Below, one piece after another: positions 34,497 to 42,282 of a stretch of 64,000 nucleotides of DNA. The notes beneath the pieces are model-generated. The model was not told the origin of the DNA, did no database searches, and saw nothing but the letters and a program-made list of their open reading frames with translations. Location: assembly GCA_018110985.1 (NCBI GenBank), contig JAGAWT010000025.1, positions 62,001-126,000 of the forward strand, in the 5' to 3' direction. Each line of letters opens with the position of its first letter. Position 1 is the first letter of the stretch. The stretch comes from Oscillospiraceae bacterium. GTDB taxonomy: Bacteria > Bacillota > Clostridia > Oscillospirales > Ruminococcaceae. Both the position numbers and the translations under genes were made by a program.

Positions 34497-35747
34497 TCAC
34501 TCATACTTCCTGATACAAAGTGTGGCGTTATGTCCGCCAAAACCAAGGTTATTGGTAAGAGCAGCCTTTATATCAAGGTTCCTTCCGCCCTCGGTGCAAT
34601 AATCCAGATCGCACTCGGGATCCGCCACCTTGTAGCCCATCGTCTGATGAACATAGCCGTCCTTCAGTGAAAGGGCTGTTACTATAGCCTCTACCGCACC
34701 GGCAGCACCCAGAAGGTGACCTGTCATGGACTTGGTGGAGTTTATCACCACATCCTTTGCGTGATCTCCCAGTGCCAGCTTTATGGCAATGGTCTCGTAA
34801 AGGTCATTGTGGTGGGTGGATGTGCCGTGAGCATTTATGTAATCTATGTCACCGGCTCCAAGCCCTGCCTCCTTGTAGGCGTGTATCATGGCAGCGGCAG
34901 CAGCCTCACCTGTGGGAGAGGGGCTGGTCATGTGGTAGGCATCAGCCGTGGCACCGTATCCGGCTATCTCCGCATAGATCTTTGCGCCTCTTGCAAGTGC
35001 ATGGTCAAGGCTCTCAAGCACCATCATCCCGCTTCCCTCACCCATTACAAAGCCGTTTCTCTCCTTGTCGAAGGGAACGGAGCAGCGTGTGGGATCGTCG
35101 GAGAGGGAAAGAGCCTTCATGTTGGCAAAGCCTGCAAGAGAGAAAGGATTTACAGTGCTTTCCGCACCTCCTGCCAGGCATACATCAAGGTAGCCGTCCT
35201 TTACCTTTCGGAAAGCCTCACCTATGGCATGGGTAGAGCTGGCGCAGGCAGTGGTGGTAGCCATATTGTCGCCCTTGAACTGACCCATCCCGAGTTCATT
35301 GGCTTTCATGGCAACAGTGCCTGCCGCCATATTGGCTATGGTCATCGGGATGTAGAAAACTCCCACACGGTCATAGCCCTTTTCGTTGAATTTCGTCACT
35401 TCCCTGACAGTGCTCTCGTGACCGCCTATGCCTACACCGCAGATAACGCCCGCACGGTAGGGATCCACATCCTCAAATTTGCAGCCGCTGTCCTGCAGGG
35501 CATCCATAGCAGCACACACCGCAAACATGGTGAACCTGTCCGTCCTGCGCAATTCCTTTTTGTTTATCCACTTTTCGGGATCAAAATCCAAAACCCTGCC
35601 GCAAAGCTTTACGGGAAAATCCTCCCCTGCTATGTCTGCGATGGAGGAAAAACCCAGCTTTCCGGCCTTTATGTTTTCCCAGAATTTATCTATACTGTTT
35701 CCGAGAGGAGTAACAGCCCCCATCCCGGTTATCACTACACGATTCAT
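34497..35747 (-). CDS. fabF: 3-oxoacyl-ACP synthase II
   Basis: 416 residues with the Cys-His-His triad of elongating ketosynthases: Cys in TTACASSTHAIGEA, His in NAHGTSTHHND and His in KSMTGHLLGAAGA. It elongates acyl-ACP with malonyl-ACP. It follows fabG in the order fabH-fabK-fabG-fabF-accB. No acpP or fabD gene is present in the cluster. Confidence 0.96.
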   Translation of the reverse strand: MNRVVITGMGAVTPLGNSIDKFWENIKAGKLGFSSIADIAGEDFPVKLCGRVLDFDPEKWINKKELRRTDRFTMFAVCAAMDALQDSGCKFEDVDPYRAGVICGVGIGGHESTVREVTKFNEKGYDRVGVFYIPMTIANMAAGTVAMKANELGMGQFKGDNMATTTACASSTHAIGEAFRKVKDGYLDVCLAGGAESTVNPFSLAGFANMKALSLSDDPTRCSVPFDKERNGFVMGEGSGMMVLESLDHALARGAKIYAEIAGYGATADAYHMTSPSPTGEAAAAAMIHAYKEAGLGAGDIDYINAHGTSTHHNDLYETIAIKLALGDHAKDVVINSTKSMTGHLLGAAGAVEAIVTALSLKDGYVHQTMGYKVADPECDLDYCTEGGRNLDIKAALTNNLGFGGHNATLCIRKYE

Positions 35748-35776
35748 ATAAACCTCGATCTATTGCTTGGATTATG

Positions 35777-36511
35777 TCAGATGCTCAGCCCTCCGGCTAT
35801 CTCTATTACCTGCCCCGTCACATAGGAAGAATCCTCGGATGCAAGGAAGGATACAACGCCTGCTATCTCCTCAGGCTCTCCGTACCTCTTCATGGCTATG
35901 CGTGAAAGCATGGCATTTCTCTGCTCCTCGGTGAGCTTGTCGGTCATGGGCGTATGGATAAAGCCCGGTGCCACCGCATTGCAGGTGATGTTCCTGGAGC
36001 CCAGCTCCTTTGCCACGGTCTTGGTCATACCGATGATAGCAGCCTTTGATGCGGAATAGTTCACCTGACCGGGATTGCCGTAAACGCCCACCACGGACGC
36101 AAGGTTGATGATGTGACCGTGACGCTGCTTTCTCATGACATCGGTAACTATCTTCATCATGTTGAAAACGCTTTTCTGGTTTACAGAGATGACAAGGTCG
36201 TAATCCGCCTCTGTCATCCTTGCCATAAGGTTGTCACGGGTTATGCCCGCATTGTTCACCAGTACATCTATACTGCCGAAGCGTTCCCTGACTGCCTTCA
36301 CCATTTCTTCGCACTTGTCGAACCTGGACACATCGCACACGAATACCTCCGCCTGCACGCCCAGCGCACGCACTCTGTCCACTATATCATTATCCTCAAA
36401 TGCCTTCTCGGAGATGTCGTTGAAGGCGATATCAAAGCCGTCCTTTGCAAGCCTGAGAGCGATAGCCGCCCCTATGCCTCTTGCAGAGCCGGTAACTATG
36501 GCACATGACAT
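35777..36511 (-). CDS. fabG: 3-oxoacyl-ACP reductase
   Basis: 244 residues of the short-chain dehydrogenase family: TGSARGIGAAIALRLA nucleotide loop, NNAGITRD, and the catalytic Ser/Tyr/Lys in NLASVVGVYG and VNYSASKAAI. It reduces 3-oxoacyl-ACP with NADPH. It lies between fabK and fabF. Confidence 0.95.
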   Translation of the reverse strand: MSCAIVTGSARGIGAAIALRLAKDGFDIAFNDISEKAFEDNDIVDRVRALGVQAEVFVCDVSRFDKCEEMVKAVRERFGSIDVLVNNAGITRDNLMARMTEADYDLVISVNQKSVFNMMKIVTDVMRKQRHGHIINLASVVGVYGNPGQVNYSASKAAIIGMTKTVAKELGSRNITCNAVAPGFIHTPMTDKLTEEQRNAMLSRIAMKRYGEPEEIAGVVSFLASEDSSYVTGQVIEIAGGLSI

Positions 36512-36529
36512 GATGTTTCCTCTTTTCTG

Positions 36530-37465
36530 TTAAAAATCTATATTCAAAAGCCTTCCGGCATCCTTCATTATGCTTTCCACTATCTCGGAGCAGGGCTTTA
36601 TGTCGTTTATCATGCCCGCTATAAGACCGCAGAGCATGGAGCCCTCGTCCAGATTTCCGTCTACTACGGCTTTGCGGAGAGAGCCGACGGTCAGAGCCTC
36701 GAAATCCTCCGGAGGAGCTGCGTTTTTCTCCATTTCCTGCAGCTTCTTGGTATACCTTGACTTTATGCAGCGGCAGGGTGAGCCGGAATAAAAGCCTGTT
36801 ATCTGGTTGTCCGTATCCTTCGCCTTCACAACGGCATTCTTGTAGTTTTCGTGGATCCTGCACTCCTCGGAGGCAAGGAACCTGGTGCCGATCTGAAAGC
36901 CCTCTGCTCCCAGCATCCACACCGCAGCCGCACCTCTTCCGTCGGCAATGCCGCCTGCGGCTATTACAGGCACCTGATCTCCCACCGCATCGACTATCTG
37001 TGGAACAAGGCACATGGTGGTGTTCTGTCCTATGTGTCCGCCGGACTCTGTTCCCTCTGCAATGACAGCATCGGCTCCCGCCTTTACCAGTCTCTTGGCA
37101 AGTGCCACGGAAGGCACCACGGGAATGACCTTTATGCCCGCTTCCTTCCACTTGGGGACATACTGACCGGGATTTCCCGCACCCGTAGTAACAAAAGCCA
37201 CGCCTTCATCTATGACCAGCTGAGAAAGCTCCTCTGCATTGGGAGACATGAGCATGATATTCACGCCAAAAGGCTTGTCCGTCAGCTCCTTGCACTTTCT
37301 TATCTCATTTCTCAGGTAATCTATGGGAGCGTTGCCGCCTGCGATTATGCCTGCACCTCCCGCATTGGACACTGCGGAGGCAAGGCTGCTCTCTGCTATC
37401 CACGCCATACCGCCCTGCAAAAGAGGGTACCTTGTACCCAGCAGCTTAGTAACTCTGTTTTCCAT
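36530..37465 (-). CDS. fabK: Enoyl-ACP reductase II (FMN-dependent)
   Basis: 311 residues of the FabK/nitronate monooxygenase-like FMN TIM barrel: YPLLQGGMAWIAESSLASAV at the start, VIAEGTESGGHIG and the FMN phosphate-binding VIAAGGIADGRG. FabK replaces FabI in many Firmicutes and is triclosan-resistant. The cluster context favours FabK over nitronate monooxygenase. RBS AAGGAG precedes the ATG. Confidence 0.93.
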   Translation of the reverse strand: MENRVTKLLGTRYPLLQGGMAWIAESSLASAVSNAGGAGIIAGGNAPIDYLRNEIRKCKELTDKPFGVNIMLMSPNAEELSQLVIDEGVAFVTTGAGNPGQYVPKWKEAGIKVIPVVPSVALAKRLVKAGADAVIAEGTESGGHIGQNTTMCLVPQIVDAVGDQVPVIAAGGIADGRGAAAVWMLGAEGFQIGTRFLASEECRIHENYKNAVVKAKDTDNQITGFYSGSPCRCIKSRYTKKLQEMEKNAAPPEDFEALTVGSLRKAVVDGNLDEGSMLCGLIAGMINDIKPCSEIVESIMKDAGRLLNIDF

Positions 37466-37481
37466 TGGCTGTACTCCTTAC

Positions 37482-38474
37482 TCAGAACTCAAAAATGACC
37501 GCACCCAGGGTAAGACCTGCACCGAAGCCCACGAAGCAGACCTTCTCCCCTCTCCTGATAACGCCGTTTTCCATGGCCTCATTGAGTGCGATGGGGATGG
37601 ATGCGCTGGAGGTATTTCCCGTGTGGTCGATGTTGGTGTAGAATTTGTCAAGATCCACTCCAAGGTTCTTGGCAGCGGTCTCTATTATCCTGATATTTGC
37701 CTGATGAGGAATAAAACGGTCAATATCTGCTATGTCCATCCCTATTTTGTCGGCTGCCATCCGCACCGCATGGGGAAGCGCCTTTACCGCAAATTTGTAG
37801 ACCTCCTTGCCGTTCTGCACGAGAACTCCCACCGGCCCCTCCTCATCCGTGCCGTCGTCCATATAAGGCGCATCGTGCTCAAAAGGGTTGGGCACATGGC
37901 CGGTCTTTGCGTACAGGTACTTCATACCGCAGCCGTCTGCACCCAGCCATGACGTAAAGAGACCGTTCGACTTTTCAAGCACGACTGCCGCCGCGCCGTC
38001 CGCAAAGAGTATACATGACGAGCGATCCGTAAAGTTGGTGATGTAGGAAAGGTTCTCATTTGCCACCACAAGGATGTACTTTGCGCTGTCATCCGTCATA
38101 AGGTACCTGTTTGCTATATCCAGACCGTAGACAAAGCCCGAACAGGCCGCAGATATATCAAAAGCGGCAGCGTTTTTTGCCCCTATCTCACGCTGTATCA
38201 CGCAAGCCACCGAGGGAGTGAAGAAATCTCCCGTAATGGTAGAGTCTATGATGTAGGAAATGTCAAGAGGGTCTATCCCCGCTCTCTCTATCGCCTGCTT
38301 TGCCGCCTGTGTACCCATATACCATGTGGGCTCGCCGCAGGACATCCGCCTTGAGGATATGCCCGTCCTCGTCCGTATCCATTCATCGTTGGTATCCACA
38401 ATAGTGGAAAGGTCATCATTGGTAACGGTAAGGGAGGGTGTGAAGGCTCCGCTTGCCAGTATTCTGATCCCCAT
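37482..38474 (-). CDS. fabH: 3-oxoacyl-ACP synthase III
   Basis: 330 residues with Cys in DISAACSGFVYG, His in FIPHQANIRI and Asn in HTGNTSSASI, the FabH triad. It condenses acetyl-CoA (or branched primers) with malonyl-ACP to start chains. Start 38474 is set by GGAGGTG; the open frame extends upstream to 38513 without an RBS. First gene of the fab operon, behind its own promoter. Confidence 0.95.
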   Translation of the reverse strand: MGIRILASGAFTPSLTVTNDDLSTIVDTNDEWIRTRTGISSRRMSCGEPTWYMGTQAAKQAIERAGIDPLDISYIIDSTITGDFFTPSVACVIQREIGAKNAAAFDISAACSGFVYGLDIANRYLMTDDSAKYILVVANENLSYITNFTDRSSCILFADGAAAVVLEKSNGLFTSWLGADGCGMKYLYAKTGHVPNPFEHDAPYMDDGTDEEGPVGVLVQNGKEVYKFAVKALPHAVRMAADKIGMDIADIDRFIPHQANIRIIETAAKNLGVDLDKFYTNIDHTGNTSSASIPIALNEAMENGVIRRGEKVCFVGFGAGLTLGAVIFEF

Positions 38475-38491
38475 ATGCACCTCCGTAAAAT

Positions 38492-38516
38492 CCTTTGAGC
38501 CTTTATCTCTCAAAGG
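38492..38516. promoter_or_regulatory. Inverted repeat in fabH leader (possible operator)
   Basis: CCTTTGAG (38492-38499) and CTCAAAGG (38509-38516), separated by 9 bp, begin a few bases after the expected transcription start of the fab operon. It does not match the FapR consensus I know; it may be the site of another fatty-acid regulator, or an RNA hairpin. Confidence 0.5.
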
Positions 38517-38531
38517 TCATAACTATTTTCT

Positions 38532-38561
38532 ATTTTAACATTTTTCCATAGCATTTGTCAA
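38532..38561 (-). promoter_or_regulatory. Promoter of the fab/acc operon
   Basis: Minus strand TTGACA (38561-38556), 18 bp, TAAAAT (38537-38532). No other strong promoter or terminator was seen between here and the tadA fusion about 10 kb downstream. Confidence 0.82.
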
Positions 38562-38609
38562 TAGTTTATGCAGATTTTATGGCAGGTGTGCCGGGCGGCA
38601 GACAAATAT

Positions 38610-38641
38610 CCCCCAAAACAGAGGATGATCTGTTTCGGGGG
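38610..38641 (-). terminator. Terminator-like stem after sufD
   Basis: CCCCCAAAACAGA (38610-38622) pairs with TCTGTTTCGGGGG (38629-38641) with one mismatch. On the minus strand it is followed by ATATTTGT, a weak T run. It separates the suf operon from the fab promoter. Confidence 0.65.
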
Positions 38642-38664
38642 ATGATCTATATGCTTGCAGGGGT

Positions 38665-39747
38665 CTACTCTTCTTCGCTCGTGCCGTGAAGGAAAGTGCG
38701 TATCTCCGAGACTGTCCCTTCATCGTCTATGAGAGAGCAGAGCGCTTCTATGCGGGCTTTCTCCATCATCTCATACACAGAAGCCTCGTCCAGCCCCCTT
38801 GACTTCATATAGGTGAGCACCTCTGCGGCAGGCTTTCCCAGTGTTGCGCCGTGAACACCCTCCACATCCTCCTCTGTGCAGAGGATAAGGGGAACGCTCT
38901 GGTTCACCACATTGTCGCTCATCATCAGCACATCCTCGGTCTCACTGCCCACAGAGCCTGCGGAACCGGTCTTGAAGTCGATAGTGGCTTTTGTCAGCTT
39001 GTATGCCTCGTCCTTCAGGACACCCTTGATGTCTATGCGGGAATCCGTCCCTTTTCCTCTCTGGAATGCTGCCACATTGGATTCAAGGCGCTCCCTGCCC
39101 TTGACGATATATGCCATATCCAGCTTCAGGCTGCTTTCCCTGCCCGCCATATTGGAGCGGCTCCCGAAATAGGTGCGTCCGCCGGAGACTATGGCCTCCA
39201 CAAGCTCAAAGCTGCCTTTTTCCTCATGGAAAGTACCTATGTCGTTGATAAAGTCCGCCTTGTCCGAAAGGTGCTGCACCTGTATCAGCTTCAGGGAAGC
39301 GCCCTTTCCTATGTGTACCTTGGTCTGGAAGCCTGCCTTTGCGCTTATGCCCTCATCAGAGTAGAATTTCTCTATGACCGTGGCACTCACGCCGTCGGGG
39401 ACATTTATCTCAACGGCGCTGAGAACAGCATCCCCGTCCTTGTAGCGGTTCTCGATCACAAGAGTCCCTTCTGCCGCCGTCAGTTTGTACACAGGGGTGT
39501 TCGTATCCTTTATGAGCCTGTCAAAGTCGGGACCCGTGCCGCTTACGATCTCATCGGAAAACAGTGCTTTCTCTATGGCGGCATTTGACCTTGCATCTAT
39601 GCTGCTGCCCGGGGCTGCGGTTTCATCCGCCTTCCAGCCTGCGGGAAGTGCAAAGGACAATGCAGAGGCATTTAAAGGCATATCTACCTCTGTACCGTTC
39701 ATTTTGAGCCATTTCCATGTAATGCATGGAAGAAGATCTATATACAT
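38665..39747 (-). CDS. sufD: SufD-like Fe-S cluster scaffold protein
   Basis: 360 residues of the SufB/SufD beta-helix family; the C-terminal region with SETEDVLMMSDNVVNQSVPLI and EDVEGVHGATLGKP matches the family core, including the His region. It forms the SufBCD scaffold complex with SufB and SufC. The RBS AAAGGAG lies upstream; sufB ends 12 bp before. Last gene in the order sufC-sufB-sufD. Confidence 0.9.
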   Translation of the reverse strand: MYIDLLPCITWKWLKMNGTEVDMPLNASALSFALPAGWKADETAAPGSSIDARSNAAIEKALFSDEIVSGTGPDFDRLIKDTNTPVYKLTAAEGTLVIENRYKDGDAVLSAVEINVPDGVSATVIEKFYSDEGISAKAGFQTKVHIGKGASLKLIQVQHLSDKADFINDIGTFHEEKGSFELVEAIVSGGRTYFGSRSNMAGRESSLKLDMAYIVKGRERLESNVAAFQRGKGTDSRIDIKGVLKDEAYKLTKATIDFKTGSAGSVGSETEDVLMMSDNVVNQSVPLILCTEEDVEGVHGATLGKPAAEVLTYMKSRGLDEASVYEMMEKARIEALCSLIDDEGTVSEIRTFLHGTSEEE

Positions 39748-39759
39748 TGCCGCTCCTTT

Positions 39760-41172
39760 CTATCCTATGGCGCCTATCATCTCAAGGCGGATAAGATTAT
39801 TCATCTCAACGGCATATTCAAGGGGCAATTCCTTGGAAACGCTGTCGGCAAAGCCGCTTACGATCATGGCCTTGGCTTCTTCCTCCGAAAGACCTCTGGA
39901 CATGAGATAGAAAACGGTCTCATCGCTTATCCTGCCTATCTTCGCCTCATGACCCACATCACATTCCGATGTGCGTATGTCCATGGCGGGGATGGTGTCG
40001 GAACGGGACTCGCTGTCAAGCATAAGTGATGTGCAGGACACGGCGCATTTGCTCCCCTTTGCCTGAGGAGTGACCACTACCGCACTTCTGAATATGTTGG
40101 CACCGCCGCCCTTTGAGATGGAACGGGTATTTACCACGGAGGAGGTATCGGGAGCGTTGTGGATGACCTTGCACCCTGTATCCAGCTCCTGATCCGTATT
40201 CGCAAAGGCTATGCCTGTGAAGTCGGAGCGTGCTCCCCTGCCCTCAAGCCTGCTGGTAGGGTACAGATAGGAGATGTGGGAGCCGAAGGATCCGGAGATC
40301 CACTCTATAACGCCTCCCTCTTCCACCTTTGCCACCTTGGTATTGAGGTTGTACATATTCTTGGACCAGTTTTCAATGGTGGAATAGCGGCAGCGTGCGT
40401 TTTTCTTCACATATATCTCTACTGCTCCCGCATGAAGATTTGCCACATTGTACTTCGGAGCGGAGCAGCCCTCAATGAAGTGGAGATCCGCCCCCTCATC
40501 AACTATGATGAGAGTATGCTCAAACTGTCCCGCACCCGGTGCATTGAGCCTGAAATAGCTTTGCAGAGGTATCTCCACCTTTACTCCCTTGGGAACGTAC
40601 ACAAAGGAGCCGCCAGACCACACTGCGCCGTGAAGTGCCGCAAACTTGTGCATGGTGGGAGGGATGAGCTTCATGAAGTGCTCCTTCACCATGTCGGCAT
40701 ATTCGCCTTTGAGAGCACTTTCAAAGTCGGTGTATATAACGCCCTGTTCCTCCACATCCTTGCGGACATTGTGATAAACGAGCTCTGAATCGTACTGGGC
40801 GCCCACTCCCGCAAGGGACTTTCTCTCCGCCTCGGGAATACCCAGCAGTTCAAAGGTCTTTTTGATATCTGCGGGAACATCCTCCCAGTCTGCAGACATC
40901 TTGGTATTGGGGCGGACATAGGTCACGATATTGTCCATGTTCAGCCCGTCTATTGAGGGTCCCCAGTCGGGAACAGGTATCTCATTGTACAGCTTTAAGG
41001 ATCTCAGTCTGAACTCTTTCATCCATTCCGGGTCGTCCTTTTCCTCGGAGAGCTTCTTCACGATGCTCTCCGTAAGGCCTCCCTCTATCCTGTAAGCATC
41101 CTCATCAAGGTTCCTGACATCGTACTTGGTCCTGTCGATGTCGGCGACCTGTGTTTTTTCCTTTTCAGCCAT
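39760..41172 (-). CDS. sufB: SufB Fe-S cluster assembly protein
   Basis: 470 residues with the SufB core: YFRLNAPGAGQFEHTLIIVD, the CRYSTIENWSKNMYNLN strand and SKGGGANIFRSAVVV, then ECDVGHEAKIGRISDE near the C-terminus. SufB is the scaffold subunit on which clusters are built with sulfur from a cysteine desulfurase. No sufS or sufU is adjacent; the desulfurase at 4856 is a candidate donor. Confidence 0.96.
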   Translation of the reverse strand: MAEKEKTQVADIDRTKYDVRNLDEDAYRIEGGLTESIVKKLSEEKDDPEWMKEFRLRSLKLYNEIPVPDWGPSIDGLNMDNIVTYVRPNTKMSADWEDVPADIKKTFELLGIPEAERKSLAGVGAQYDSELVYHNVRKDVEEQGVIYTDFESALKGEYADMVKEHFMKLIPPTMHKFAALHGAVWSGGSFVYVPKGVKVEIPLQSYFRLNAPGAGQFEHTLIIVDEGADLHFIEGCSAPKYNVANLHAGAVEIYVKKNARCRYSTIENWSKNMYNLNTKVAKVEEGGVIEWISGSFGSHISYLYPTSRLEGRGARSDFTGIAFANTDQELDTGCKVIHNAPDTSSVVNTRSISKGGGANIFRSAVVVTPQAKGSKCAVSCTSLMLDSESRSDTIPAMDIRTSECDVGHEAKIGRISDETVFYLMSRGLSEEEAKAMIVSGFADSVSKELPLEYAVEMNNLIRLEMIGAIG

Positions 41173-41186
41173 TTTGCAGCCTTTCC

Positions 41187-41921
41187 TTATTGAAACTGTT
41201 CAAAACCGTTGGTGTTGATATTGTCTATGAGCTCTCTGCCGCCCTCTTTTACCACCTTGCCGTCCACCAGCACATGAGTGCGGTCAACCTCAAGGGATTC
41301 GAGTATCTTGGTGCTGTGGGTGATTATCATCAGAGCGCCGCCCACTTCCTTCTTGTAAGCCTCTATCCCCTGTGAAACTATGCGCACCGCATCCACATCA
41401 AGTCCGGAATCGGTCTCGTCAAGGATGGCGAGCTTGGGGCGCAGCACAAGGAGCTGGAGTATCTCAGCCTTTTTCTTTTCGCCGCCTGAAAAACCTACAT
41501 TCAGATCTCTTGCGGCATAGGAAGGATCCATATCAAGGGCAGCCATAGCCTTCTCCAGCTTTTCGTTGAAAAGCCTCATCCTTATGCGTTCCCCCGTCAC
41601 CTGTTCAAGAGCCGTTCTCAGGAAGCTCTTGAGTGTGATACCGGGCACCTCCACGGGGTTCTGAAAGGAAAGGAATATACCTCTTTTTGCGATCTTGTCC
41701 GTGGACTCTCCCGTGATATCCTCACCGTCAAAGAAAACGCTCCCCCCCGTGACTTCGTATTCGGGGCTCCCCATGATTGTAAAGCCAAGAGTGGATTTTC
41801 CGGCGCCGTTGGGACCCATTATGACATGGGTCTCCCCCTCACCCACAGAAAGGTCGATACCGTTCAGAATGGGCTTCTCGCCTGCGTTTGCGGCAAGACC
41901 CTTTATTTCAAGCAGTGGCAT
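41187..41921 (-). CDS. sufC: SufC ATPase of the SUF system
   Basis: 244 residues of an ABC-type ATPase: Walker A MGPNGAGKSTLG, signature VGFSGGEKKKAE and Walker B LAILDETDSGLD. It is soluble and powers SufBCD. Start 41921 follows GGAGG; the open frame extends to 41972 through a GC-rich hairpin in the leader and is rejected. First gene of sufCBD. Confidence 0.96.
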   Translation of the reverse strand: MPLLEIKGLAANAGEKPILNGIDLSVGEGETHVIMGPNGAGKSTLGFTIMGSPEYEVTGGSVFFDGEDITGESTDKIAKRGIFLSFQNPVEVPGITLKSFLRTALEQVTGERIRMRLFNEKLEKAMAALDMDPSYAARDLNVGFSGGEKKKAEILQLLVLRPKLAILDETDSGLDVDAVRIVSQGIEAYKKEVGGALMIITHSTKILESLEVDRTHVLVDGKVVKEGGRELIDNINTNGFEQFQ

Positions 41922-41936
41922 GATAAACCTCCGTTC

Positions 41937-42029
41937 GGGCGGGAACACCCGCCCATATGAGCATGTATTCATATGTGTTCATAGGAACACCTATTCACAC
42001 ATTCTAAATCTGCGGCGGGATCACCGCCG
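41937..42029 (-). promoter_or_regulatory. Structured leader of the suf operon
   Basis: The roughly 110-nt leader holds two stable stems, CGGCGG/CCGCCG (42013-42029) and GGGCGGG/CCCGCCC (41937-41954), the latter ending 5 nt before the RBS. Between them is a partial GTGTTC/GAACAC pairing. It may control sufC translation or transcript stability. It does not match a riboswitch class that I recognise. Confidence 0.5.
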
Positions 42030-42035
42030 TTTCCA

Positions 42036-42064
42036 ATTATATACTATTTTGGTACAATAAACAA
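42036..42064 (-). promoter_or_regulatory. Promoter of sufCBD
   Basis: Minus strand TTGTTT (42064-42059), 17 bp, TATAAT (42041-42036). A short inverted motif TAC/GTA around an A4 run lies just before the -10 box and could be a regulator site, which is speculative. Confidence 0.75.
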
Positions 42065-42122
42065 TTGACACTCTGCATAAATCACACAAATATATGCCCC
42101 ATCTTTTATGCACAATAGATGA

Positions 42123-42225
42123 TACTGATTTTTGACCGATGTATAGACAAGAAACAAGCCACAAATGCTTGAATATATGGCATTTGCGGCTTGGAGATCG
42201 TCTATACATCGAGGAAGAATCAGTA
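42123..42225. mobile_element. 103-bp fold-back element (MITE-like), copy C
   Basis: TACTGATT...AATCAGTA with perfect TGA direct repeats (42120-42122 and 42226-42228). It is the best-paired copy: an 8-bp outer stem, 12-bp CGATGTATAGAC/GTCTATACATCG, 5-bp AAGCC/GGCTT and 7-bp CAAATGC/GCATTTG with an apical loop. It lies between the suf promoter and the end of comEC. Confidence 0.94.
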
Positions 42226-42282
42226 TGATGCATAATTGATCTCTTTTTTGATACACAGAGGATCCGTGCAGAAGATAAAGGC

